12,554 nucleotides of DNA from Candidatus Bathyarchaeota archaeon. GTDB taxonomy: Archaea > Thermoproteota > Bathyarchaeia > Bathyarchaeales > DTEX01. A program made the translations under genes and the position numbers. Each line of letters opens with the position of its first letter. Position 1 is the first letter of the stretch. Where the stretch lies: contig JAGTQS010000051.1 of assembly GCA_018397055.1 (NCBI GenBank), positions 240 through 12,793 of the forward strand, written 5' to 3'. The notes under the pieces are model-generated. The model had not been told where the DNA came from and made no database searches. It worked only from the letters and a program-made list of their open reading frames with translations. Of the stretch, positions 6,913 through 12,554 are shown in pieces.

Positions 6913-7986
6913 CTATCGAAAACAGTTCCAATACTGCTTCAAAATCCTTTTCACTTCACGAACAACCGCCTCAACCTCTCTCAAATTCTGCTGAGGATCT
7001 CTAGGTGCAGGAAAATAATCTTCTATCCTGTTTCCGTCAAGCTCATATTCAGAAATTCCAGCCGTAAGGGCGTACCAGCAATAAGGCAGAACAGAAATAT
7101 TATAGCCACTAGTAACAAGAAGCATAGCCTTTCCGCCACACACCCTGTTGGAAACCTCTCCAATTATTCGTGAAACCTCAAAGAATCCTCGAGCAGTCAA
7201 CCCGAGACTTCCAAGATGATCAGCGAAGTGAGAGTCACTTCCACCGTTTGCCACAATTATATCGGGTCTAAACTCCTCAGTAAGAGGAGGAAAAACCTCT
7301 TTTAACGCATAAAGATACGCTTGTTCACCTGTTCTCATAGGGAGTGGAACATTGACGTTAAATCCCTCTCCCTCGCCACTACCAATTTCGTAGATGAATC
7401 CTCTACCTGGAAAAATCGTATGAGGATCCTGATGCAGCGAAATAAACAACACACTAGGGTCTGAATAGTAAATGTCGCTTGTTCCATTTCCAAAATGAAC
7501 ATCGTAATCCAACACTAGAAAACGGCGTAACCTATAATGTTCCCGAAGCCACTCAATTAGAACTGCAATGTCGTTAAAAAGGCAGAAGCCTCCACCATAA
7601 TCTCGGCCAGCGTGGTGAAAGCCGCCTCCTAAAGCCACGGCTCGATTCGCTTTTCCGTTAAAGATAGCTGCTCCAGCCTCAACGACGCCGCCGATTATGT
7701 ACATCAACCCATCGACAATACCTTTAGACACAGGTGTGTCAATGTCATAATGTTTGCCCAGCTCCGCCAAACGAAAAACAAGGTCAACGTATTCTTCAGT
7801 GTGAACCTTGGTCAGAAATGTTCGGTCAACAGGATTAGGCGTAATGAAAAAAATGTTCGGCGACTTCGACAATTCCTTTTCATCGAAAAAAGCTTTGACC
7901 CTAACAAAACGGTCGCCCCTGAACGGATGATTTACTCCAAGGTCATACTGCTGAAACTTAGGGTGATACGTAATGCACGTTTTCAA
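6913..7986 (-). CDS. Class II histone deacetylase/AcuC/acetylpolyamine amidohydrolase-family enzyme
   Basis: This is a zinc-dependent deacetylase-fold enzyme of 357 residues, normal for the family. The active site looks complete: the His pair H124-H125 in GGGFHHAGRDYGGGFC, zinc ligands D162 and H164 in LDYDVHFGNG, a third ligand D256 in SDSHFADHLG, and catalytic Y295 in TSGYN. The usual GGGGY has become VTSGY, and the usual GDP around the third ligand is ADH; neither removes a catalytic group. Substrates of archaeal and bacterial members include acetyl-lysine proteins, acetylated polyamines and small amides, so a protein substrate such as chromatin protein cannot be assumed. The start is TTG 7986; the next in-frame Met would delete the N-terminal fold. 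GGTG lies ten bases upstream. It is divergent from the membrane-protein gene. Confidence 0.88.
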   Translation of the reverse strand: MKTCITYHPKFQQYDLGVNHPFRGDRFVRVKAFFDEKELSKSPNIFFITPNPVDRTFLTKVHTEEYVDLVFRLAELGKHYDIDTPVSKGIVDGLMYIIGGVVEAGAAIFNGKANRAVALGGGFHHAGRDYGGGFCLFNDIAVLIEWLREHYRLRRFLVLDYDVHFGNGTSDIYYSDPSVLFISLHQDPHTIFPGRGFIYEIGSGEGEGFNVNVPLPMRTGEQAYLYALKEVFPPLTEEFRPDIIVANGGSDSHFADHLGSLGLTARGFFEVSRIIGEVSNRVCGGKAMLLVTSGYNISVLPYCWYALTAGISEYELDGNRIEDYFPAPRDPQQNLREVEAVVREVKRILKQYWNCFR

Positions 7987-8114
7987 ATCCGTGGAACACC
8001 TGCAAAGACACGAGATAGATAAAAAACATTGATTTGCACAATATTTAATACTTTACAACAAGTTATTAGACTTAATCTAAGCTCTCCCGAAAAGTTGTGG
8101 GGAGGCTTACGATA

Positions 8115-8852
8115 TTGAGTGCTCCACTAATTCAACAGACAACTTCGACTACGCAGGGAAAAACATTAAGCAACAATCTCAAGGTTGGAGCTGCTCTTCT
8201 CACTTTCTCACTGGTTGTCAGCTGGTTTCAGCTAAATCAAACTGGAACACCAACGTATGGCATTGGAGGATACTGGGGAACAATTAGATACACAGCGTTC
8301 GGAATAGGAGTTTCCACAATATTTCATCAAATCGCAGACGCCTTAGCAAGGTCCCTTGTTAACGTACTAGGAGCTTTGCTCAATCTATGCTTCATCATCC
8401 TAGGTCTCGCAGCATTATTTAGTATAATCAAATATGATGCAAAAACTCTCAAATACGTGTCAACAGCACTTTTAATAACCTACATCACCAGTTTCGTGGT
8501 AACTTTTATTCAAGAAGCAACAATTAGCAACTGGCTTAAAATAACAACATCAACATTTTACATAAAATTCGGCGACCTTCCAATGGGTCTCGCAATCTTC
8601 TTTTTCCTTACTGAATCATTCATGGCGCAAGATGAAACGACAGTGATTCAGCTAAAAAAGCCTCTTCCGATTACTTCAGGTACGCGAGTCGTTCGATGCC
8701 ACATCTGCCCATTAAGAGAGGTCTGTAAAGAAGCAAACGTAATAGCCAGCCTCAGACTTGATTATTCACCAAAAGCAAAGTTTGAAGAAAATTTGTACGC
8801 TGAAATGCAAAGAGTCACAATGAACTGCCCACTAAAGAAAAACATCAGTTAA
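8115..8852 (+). CDS. Multi-pass membrane protein with C-terminal Cys cluster, unknown function
   Basis: I do not recognise this 245-residue protein as a named family. Hydrophobic segments lie at about 23-42, 58-75 (weak), 84-106, 113-134 and 153-170, so four or five membrane spans are likely. The tail (about 171-245) is hydrophilic and holds C195, C198 and C204 in the pattern CxxCPLxxxC, plus C238 in NCPLK. That is the right number for a 4Fe-4S cluster or a zinc site. The spacing Cx2CPLx3C equals the last three ligands of the MutY/endonuclease III iron-sulfur loop, though those proteins are unrelated in fold. TTG 8115 is chosen because GGAGG at 8101-8105 is nine bases upstream; GTG 8097 overlaps that site. 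It is convergent with the thermosome gene. Confidence 0.7.
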   Translation: MSAPLIQQTTSTTQGKTLSNNLKVGAALLTFSLVVSWFQLNQTGTPTYGIGGYWGTIRYTAFGIGVSTIFHQIADALARSLVNVLGALLNLCFIILGLAALFSIIKYDAKTLKYVSTALLITYITSFVVTFIQEATISNWLKITTSTFYIKFGDLPMGLAIFFFLTESFMAQDETTVIQLKKPLPITSGTRVVRCHICPLREVCKEANVIASLRLDYSPKAKFEENLYAEMQRVTMNCPLKKNIS

Positions 8853-8886
8853 ACCCGATTGTAATGAAAAAGTTTAGAACAATTAT

Positions 8887-8907
8887 ACAAAAAAGCATTA
8901 AAAAAAG
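8887..8907 (-). terminator. Double poly-T terminator of the thermosome gene
   Basis: Read on the minus strand, two T-tracts (six and seven or eight T) lie 13-33 bases beyond the thermosome stop codon. This fits the T-rich intrinsic termination seen in archaea. Confidence 0.5.
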
Positions 8908-8919
8908 GGAAAGTTGGAT

Positions 8920-10563
8920 TTAATATTCTCCTTCTTCTGGTGTTTTGCTTGGACCTTTCTCTTCTTTAGGCTTTGACGCAGCCACTATGTCGTCAATTCT
9001 GAGAATCAGAGAAGCCGCTTCAGCCGCAGATTTTATTGCATGTTCCTTGACGCTGAGAGGTTCAAGCACACCATCTTTATACATATCTAAGATTTTTCCA
9101 GAGAAAACATCAACTCCCATAAACTGGCCATTAGGTTTCTCATGCGCTGCCCTAAGGTTCACTAGGATGTCGATGGATTCTAGGCCCGCGTTGTCTGCCA
9201 GAGATTTTGGAATAATCTCTATTGCATCCGCGAACGCAGAGATGGCCATTTGTTCTCTTCCACCGACCTTAGAGGCATACTTACGAAGTTCTTTAGCAAC
9301 TTCAGCTTCTATTGCTCCGCCCCCTGCAACGATTTTATTCTTCTCGTAAACGTCTGCGACAACTGACAATGCGTCCTTTAATGCTCTCTCAGCCTCATCA
9401 ACCATTCTTTCAAGCCCAGCACGTATAAGCAAAGAAACAGACTTTGGATCCTTGCATCCCTCGACAAAGACCATTTTGTCGTCGCCAATCTTCCTTTCCT
9501 CAACGAGGTCGGCGTGCCCAAGGTCTTCAGCTTTCAAGTCGTCAACGTTCATTACAACTTTTCCACCTGTAGCTCTTGAAAGCTTCTCCATATCTGACTC
9601 CTTCGCTCTTCGAACAGCTAGAATTCCGTGTTTAGCTAAGAAATGCTGAGCCATGTCGTCGATGCCTTTTTGACACACAAGAACGTTTGCACCTGTGTCG
9701 GCAATCTTCTCAACCATTTCCTTAAGCATTGTGGTCTCTTGATCCAAGAAAGCTTTAATCTGAGTGGGGTCGCGAATTCTGATTTCCGCACTGATCTCAG
9801 TTTTTTCAACTTCTAAAGCCGCGTTAAGCAGTGCAATCTTGGCGTTTTCGACGCGCTTAGGCATACCTGGGTGGACAACTTCCTTGTCGAGAATTATGCC
9901 TTTAACAAGCAAGGTGTCCTGTATGCTTTTGCCTTCCTTCTTGATAAGCTGAATGTTGTCAATATCAGCCAGCACGCTGTCTCCTCGCTTTTCTACAATT
10001 TGCTTTACAGCGTCAATGGCTATTTCAGCAAGGAACTCTCTTGACGGCCCCACAGTTTTGCTTCTCATTGAGGTCATTGGAACTTTTTTAAGTGTTTCTC
10101 TGTCTTCTAAATCCACAGTGACTGCAACCTTGTCAAGAACCTCTATGGCTTTTTGCGTTGCTTTTCGGAAACCACTGACAATCACGGTTGGATGTATGTT
10201 CTGATCTAGAAGCTCCGATGCTTTCTTGAGCAGTTCACCGGATAACACAACTACAGTTGTTGTGCCATCTCCAACCATGTTATCCTGGGTCTTGGCAATT
10301 TCGACCATCATTTTGGCAGCTGGATGTTCCACGTCTATTTCATTAAGTATAGTGGCTCCATCGTTGGTTATTGTGATGTCGCCCATGCTGTCAATGAGCA
10401 TCTTGTCCATTCCACGTGGTCCAAGAGTTGTTTTTATAGTCTCAGAGATCACTACAGCAGCCATAATGTTATTTCTTTGAGCTTCTTTTCCCCTACTTCG
10501 AGAGGTCCCTTCCTTTAAAATTAGTACAGGTTGGCCTTCTTTGGTGGTTGTAAGATATGCCAA
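8920..10563 (-). CDS. thsA: Thermosome subunit (group II chaperonin)
   Basis: This is a full-length archaeal chaperonin subunit of 547 residues. It assembles into double-ring complexes with a built-in lid and folds proteins using ATP in the cytoplasm. The equatorial ATP-binding motifs are clear: LGPRGMDK (47-54), GDITITNDGA (61-70) and GDGTTTVVVLSGELL (98-112). The C-terminal equatorial part has VAGGGAIEAEVAKELR and ADNAGLESIDILVNLRAAH. The C-terminus is a charged tail (KPKEEKGPSKTPEEGEY) without the Gly-Met repeats seen in many subunits. Start: GGAGGG touches an ATG at 10569, too close for use, and stands about seven bases before the in-frame TTG at 10563, giving MAYLTTTKEGQPVLILKEG. ATG 10569 remains the alternative. 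Other copies in the genome cannot be ruled in or out, so the subunit letter is tentative. Confidence 0.96.
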   Translation of the reverse strand: MAYLTTTKEGQPVLILKEGTSRSRGKEAQRNNIMAAVVISETIKTTLGPRGMDKMLIDSMGDITITNDGATILNEIDVEHPAAKMMVEIAKTQDNMVGDGTTTVVVLSGELLKKASELLDQNIHPTVIVSGFRKATQKAIEVLDKVAVTVDLEDRETLKKVPMTSMRSKTVGPSREFLAEIAIDAVKQIVEKRGDSVLADIDNIQLIKKEGKSIQDTLLVKGIILDKEVVHPGMPKRVENAKIALLNAALEVEKTEISAEIRIRDPTQIKAFLDQETTMLKEMVEKIADTGANVLVCQKGIDDMAQHFLAKHGILAVRRAKESDMEKLSRATGGKVVMNVDDLKAEDLGHADLVEERKIGDDKMVFVEGCKDPKSVSLLIRAGLERMVDEAERALKDALSVVADVYEKNKIVAGGGAIEAEVAKELRKYASKVGGREQMAISAFADAIEIIPKSLADNAGLESIDILVNLRAAHEKPNGQFMGVDVFSGKILDMYKDGVLEPLSVKEHAIKSAAEAASLILRIDDIVAASKPKEEKGPSKTPEEGEY

Positions 10564-10625
10564 TTTCATCCCTCCACTATTTATCAGAGACACTAAGTTA
10601 ATAGAAAAAAATGTCAAACAGCAAA

Positions 10626-10632
10626 TTATAAA
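10626..10632 (-). promoter_or_regulatory. thsA: TATA-like box of the thermosome gene
   Basis: On the minus strand the sequence reads AAATTTATAATTTG, with an A-rich stretch upstream that could act as BRE. Transcription would start near 10604, giving a leader of about 40 bases that contains GGAGGG. Inverted repeats lie about 100 and 150 bases upstream. Confidence 0.45.
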
Positions 10633-10731
10633 TTTTACTGAAAACAAAACCAGATGACACTTATTAAGCCAACGCATCGAAAAATCTTAGCAAATAACAT
10701 AAAATTTAATTTTCACAACCCTATAAGGATA

Positions 10732-10756
10732 CTGTTTACACAGTTTGTTTAAACAG
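10732..10756. repeat. Inverted repeat CTGTTTA/TAAACAG upstream of thermosome
   Basis: Two perfect 7-base arms, CTGTTTA (10732-10738) and TAAACAG (10750-10756), are separated by 11 bases. Within it, CTGTTTACACAG is a shorter imperfect palindrome. The spacing of about 18 bases between arm centres is close to two helical turns, as for a dimeric regulator. It lies about 100 bases upstream of the thermosome TATA box. Confidence 0.4.
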
Positions 10757-10777
10757 AAAAGCCATCGCCATTTTTTA

Positions 10778-10807
10778 GTGAACCTGAGGTCTGGACCACT
10801 GGTTCAC
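10778..10807. repeat. Nested 30-base palindrome in the thermosome-NAC spacer
   Basis: Outer arms GTGAACC (10778-10784) and GGTTCAC (10801-10807) are perfect complements. Inner arms GGTC (10788-10791) and GACC (10794-10797) are also perfect, with two bases between them. Outer and inner stems are separated by three unpaired bases on each side. This could be a protein-binding operator or an RNA hairpin. It is clearly more GC-rich than its surroundings. Confidence 0.55.
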
Positions 10808-10866
10808 AAGCCAATTAACCCAAAATTCAGACCCATAATTCACAAAAACAGCAGGCACGACCAAAA

Positions 10867-10980
10867 ATGAAAAAAGAGTTTTGGGCAATTGGAAGATGCA
10901 AGAAAAAAGACGGCTGGATACTCAGTATTTACAAAAAAACCGAAGAAGCGCAAGACACAATAAAGATTAAAAAAATATAA
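10867..10980 (+). CDS. Possible 37-residue basic small protein
   Basis: An ATG opens a 37-codon frame ending in TAA at 10978-10980. The product begins MKKEFWAIGRCKKKDGW and is lysine-rich, with two tryptophans and no membrane segment. No clear Shine-Dalgarno site precedes it; AGG lies in the right area but is weak, and no TATA box stands out. The residue choice looks protein-like, but lysine-rich frames arise easily in A-rich spacers. This is a candidate only. Confidence 0.2.
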   Translation: MKKEFWAIGRCKKKDGWILSIYKKTEEAQDTIKIKKI

Positions 10981-11014
10981 AGAGACTACCATTTGGATAA
11001 CATAGTTGTGGACC

Positions 11015-11039
11015 AACAAAATAGCCTCTCTATTTTGTT
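11015..11039 (-). terminator. Perfect hairpin overlapping the NAC stop codon
   Basis: AACAAAATAG (11015-11024) and CTATTTTGTT (11030-11039) are perfect 10-base complements around a 5-base loop. On the minus strand the stem starts within the TAA stop of the NAC gene. It may act in 3'-end formation or message stability. No long T-tract follows, so classical intrinsic termination is not assured. Confidence 0.45.
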
Positions 11040-11379
11040 ACCCTTGACTAAGCAACAGAATAGCTTGAGCTAAATCGCCGCCTGTTTGCTCAAGTGCAAC
11101 TCTTGCGCGGTCAAGGGGCACTTTGGCTTGTTGAGCGACCAGTTGCACGTCTTCTTCAGGAATAGCTAATTTCTTTTCAAGAGCCTTTTCAACTACGTGG
11201 CCGCCTGTGATTTGATAAATTTTTTGGCCCTGCACTTCGAGGACTGCGACTTCGGGAGACTCAATTGTTATTTCTTTATCCTTTGTTTTCAGAATCACTT
11301 CTTCTACTTCCATGGGATTCATGCTTAGCCCCATTCGTTGCATCATTCGTCTAGCTTCTCTAGGATTAAACCTTCTCAA
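11038..11379 (-). CDS. nac: Archaeal nascent polypeptide-associated complex protein (NAC)
   Basis: This 113-residue protein is the archaeal NAC, which forms homodimers that bind the ribosome and emerging nascent chains. The N-terminus (RRFNPREARRMMQRMGLSM) is a basic ribosome-contact type segment. The NAC domain follows (about 20-65, with VILKTKDKEITIESPEVAVLEVQGQKIYQITG). A C-terminal UBA domain (about 72-112) includes IPEEDVQLVAQQAKVPLDRARVALEQTGGDLAQAIL. Length and order match the archaeal family. The start is TTG 11379 with GGTG seven bases upstream, which also gives the expected MRRFNP beginning. It lies 22 bases behind the PUA gene on the same strand, so the two are very likely co-transcribed. 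Confidence 0.95.
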   Translation of the reverse strand: MRRFNPREARRMMQRMGLSMNPMEVEEVILKTKDKEITIESPEVAVLEVQGQKIYQITGGHVVEKALEKKLAIPEEDVQLVAQQAKVPLDRARVALEQTGGDLAQAILLLSQG

Positions 11380-11401
11380 TAATACACACCTTGTTTACAT
11401 A

Positions 11402-11899
11402 CTAACTAACTGCAAGATTTTTAGTTTTCTCCATTTCTCCCTTACGAACTTTCACAGCTACCCCCTTTTTGAAAACTTTCATTTCGTCTCCAGAAAGCAT
11501 CGCTTTCCCAACAGCTATTACCCTGAATTTTTCGTCTAACACTATTACTTCTTCAAATGGTCGAATTTCACAATCGACATCAGTAACGTGTTTTGCAAAC
11601 ACATCTCCCCCCTTCTGAACAAATTTTGCCGCATCATCTTTTACTTTGACCCATTGTCTTAACGGGCTCATACTATCAACAAGTCTTTGAGCACCCACGA
11701 TTGTTAATGAAAAAAGACCGATTGTGGGCTTCAATGTTGCAACAAGTTTGTCGCCTAAATATATGTATCTGACCTTTTTTGTCCTATTCGAAAGAATTAT
11801 GGACACCTCTTTTGGAAAAAGGATATCACCCGCTCCTTTACCAAACTGGTAATCTGCAATTTTTCTTATCATACATAGCAATTCAACGTTTTTCATCAT
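11402..11899 (-). CDS. PUA-domain RNA-binding protein, archaeosine-TGT C-terminal type
   Basis: This 165-residue protein pairs a pre-PUA domain with a PUA domain, as at the C-terminus of archaeosine tRNA-guanine transglycosylase. The pre-PUA signature RKIADYQFGKGAGDILFP is at 12-29, followed by VRYIYLGDKLVATLKPTIGLFSLTIVGAQRL. The PUA part (about 81-155) includes WVKVKDDAAKFVQKGGDVFAKHV, the characteristic DCEIRPFEEVIVL (109-121), and AVGKAMLSGDEM...GVAVKVRKG. No catalytic TGT barrel is attached, so it is a stand-alone RNA-binding module, perhaps for tRNA or rRNA. Start ATG 11899 (or the adjacent ATG 11896) follows only a weak AGGTT. It is the first gene of a probable PUA-NAC operon, which suggests a translation-linked role. 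Confidence 0.88.
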   Translation of the reverse strand: MMKNVELLCMIRKIADYQFGKGAGDILFPKEVSIILSNRTKKVRYIYLGDKLVATLKPTIGLFSLTIVGAQRLVDSMSPLRQWVKVKDDAAKFVQKGGDVFAKHVTDVDCEIRPFEEVIVLDEKFRVIAVGKAMLSGDEMKVFKKGVAVKVRKGEMEKTKNLAVS

Positions 11900-11930
11900 T
11901 AAGGAACCTGCATAATTTTTGTCATCTTTT

Positions 11931-11937
11931 TTATAAA
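11931..11937 (-). promoter_or_regulatory. TATA-like box for the PUA-NAC operon
   Basis: On the minus strand the sequence reads GATTTATAAAAAAG. Transcription would start near 11907, giving a leader of only about 8 bases. That is consistent with the lack of a strong ribosome site. Confidence 0.5.
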
Positions 11938-11946
11938 TCGAGCTTA

Positions 11947-11956
11947 CTTATATTTA
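11947..11956 (+). promoter_or_regulatory. TATA-like box for the MBF1 gene
   Basis: CTTATATTTA lies about 70 bases before the MBF1 ATG, predicting a start near 11978 and a leader of about 45 bases. It stands only ten bases from the opposing PUA-NAC TATA box, so the two promoters may compete. Confidence 0.45.
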
Positions 11957-12022
11957 GTGAACGAACATTTAACGTCATGCTTAAGTTAGGTTCGAAGCCA
12001 TTAAATTAATGGTGTTAATAGC

Positions 12023-12554
12023 ATGCATTGTGAAGTTTGCGGACAACCCATAGTCGGGAAGCCTTACAGAGTGATAATCGAAAGAGCAAAAATGACAACA
12101 TGCGCAAGATGCGCAGAATTAGGATCAACAGAATGGAAACCAGAGCCACCTAGTCAGAAGTCAGTAAATTTGAGAGAAAGAGATAGAATTGGAACAACTT
12201 TTTATATCAAAAAAAGGGAAACAACAAAAGTTTCAGAAGACATTGTTATTACTGAGGGCTTCGGGTTACTTGTACGAAGAGCAAGAGAAAAAATGGGATT
12301 AAGCCACGAAGATTTGGGAAGAAAGATCGCTGAAAAGGTATCCGTGATCAAGAAAATTGAAAGTGAAAAAATGGTGCCTGATCAAAGAGTTGCAGAAAAA
12401 TTAGAACGCTTTTTAGGAATAAAACTTCTTGTACCGCTAATCGAACCAAAAATTCCCAACTCTTCCACACAAGTGAATAAGACAGTTACATTAGGAGAAA
12501 TTGTAAAGCTAAAGGACGCCAAATGGAGGAACCAAAAGAACGAAAGCGATCATA
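12023..12554 (+). CDS. Multiprotein bridging factor 1 (MBF1) homologue, 3' end cut by window
   Basis: The reading frame is open to the window edge, giving 177 residues without a stop. MBF1 in eukaryotes bridges activators and TBP; archaeal versions are linked to transcription and translation. The N-terminal zinc ribbon has MHCEVCGQ (C3, C6) and TTCARCAEL (C27, C30). A linker with FYIKKRETTKVSEDIVITEGFG leads to a Cro/C1-type helix-turn-helix (about 83-136: VRRAREKMGLSHEDLGRKIAEKVSVIKKIE, then LERFLGIKLL). The C-terminal TLGEIVKLKDAKW (156-168) matches the usual MBF1 ending, so only a few residues should be missing. Start ATG 12023 has GGTG at 12011-12014, eight bases upstream. It is divergent from the PUA-NAC operon. 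Confidence 0.92.
   Translation, partial: MHCEVCGQPIVGKPYRVIIERAKMTTCARCAELGSTEWKPEPPSQKSVNLRERDRIGTTFYIKKRETTKVSEDIVITEGFGLLVRRAREKMGLSHEDLGRKIAEKVSVIKKIESEKMVPDQRVAEKLERFLGIKLLVPLIEPKIPNSSTQVNKTVTLGEIVKLKDAKWRNQKNESDH

Larger units (their letters stand above)
10564..11037. other. Long spacer between thermosome and NAC genes, repeat-rich
   Basis: This region of about 470 bases has no confidently supported gene. It contains the thermosome promoter, an inverted repeat at 10732-10756, a nested palindrome at 10778-10807, a possible 37-codon reading frame at 10867-10980, and a perfect hairpin at 11015-11039 reaching into the NAC stop codon. It does not fold convincingly as a tRNA, and I found no C/D-box pair of good quality. 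Confidence 0.6.

Noticed and set aside
6344..7986. NAD-linked deacetylation pair (nicotinamidase plus deacetylase)
   Set aside because: The deacetylase is zinc-dependent, not a sirtuin, and the hydrolase lacks the nicotinamidase metal site. The genes are also convergent.
10570..10677. N-terminal extension of the thermosome
   Set aside because: It contains the TATA-like box and GGAGGG site, and thermosome subunits begin at the MAYLTTT-type segment.
10778..10830. tRNA T-arm-like GGTTCACAAGCC
   Set aside because: No acceptor or anticodon stem could be built around it, and the loop lacks the T-loop consensus.
11953..11962. TTTAGTGAAC shared by the MBF1 promoter and the palindrome region at 10774-10783
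   Set aside because: Ten-base matches between random places are expected many times in a window of this size.

Overview
The window looks archaeal. It carries a group II chaperonin (thermosome) subunit, an archaeal nascent polypeptide-associated complex protein (NAC), an MBF1-type transcription factor, a PUA protein of the archaeosine-TGT kind and an ESCRT-III/CdvB-like protein. Several genes have archaeal TATA-like boxes and Shine-Dalgarno matches (GGTG or GGAGG), and TTG start codons are frequent. The mix fits a TACK-group lineage; Bathyarchaeia is my best guess, but this cannot be settled from the sequence alone. DNA is AT-rich and gene-dense. I see no rRNA, tRNA, CRISPR array, insertion sequence or prophage.

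Layout, left to right. Positions 1-60 hold the 3' end of a gene that enters from outside the window. A small winged-helix protein (208-519) precedes a CaCA-family cation antiporter (653-1675), a C_GCAxxG_C_C redox-type protein (1748-2206), a nitroreductase (2309-2794) and a DapA/NanA-superfamily aldolase or lyase (2951-3847), all on the + strand and apparently mostly with their own promoters. An ESCRT-III-like gene (4535-3891, minus) is divergent from a cupin gene (4707-5084). A DUF362 gene (5972-5109, minus), an isochorismatase-fold hydrolase (6344-6895) and a class II histone-deacetylase/AcuC-like enzyme (7986-6913, minus) follow. Next comes a multi-pass membrane protein whose tail carries a Cys cluster (8115-8852).

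The right-hand third is a protein-biogenesis and information-processing neighbourhood: thermosome (10563-8920, minus), a roughly 470-base spacer rich in inverted repeats, a two-gene PUA-NAC operon (11899-11038, minus), and a divergent MBF1 gene (12023 to the window edge). The NAC protein binds nascent chains at the ribosome, the thermosome folds proteins, the PUA protein probably binds RNA, and MBF1 links regulators to TBP. The left-hand genes are single-gene metabolic, redox or membrane functions with no obvious shared pathway.

No clear new multi-gene system stands out. The best leads are the membrane protein with a CxxCPLxxxC tail, the nested palindrome and second inverted repeat upstream of the thermosome gene, a perfect hairpin over the NAC stop codon, and the repeated start architecture in which GGAGG abuts a decoy ATG and sits 7 bases from an in-frame TTG.
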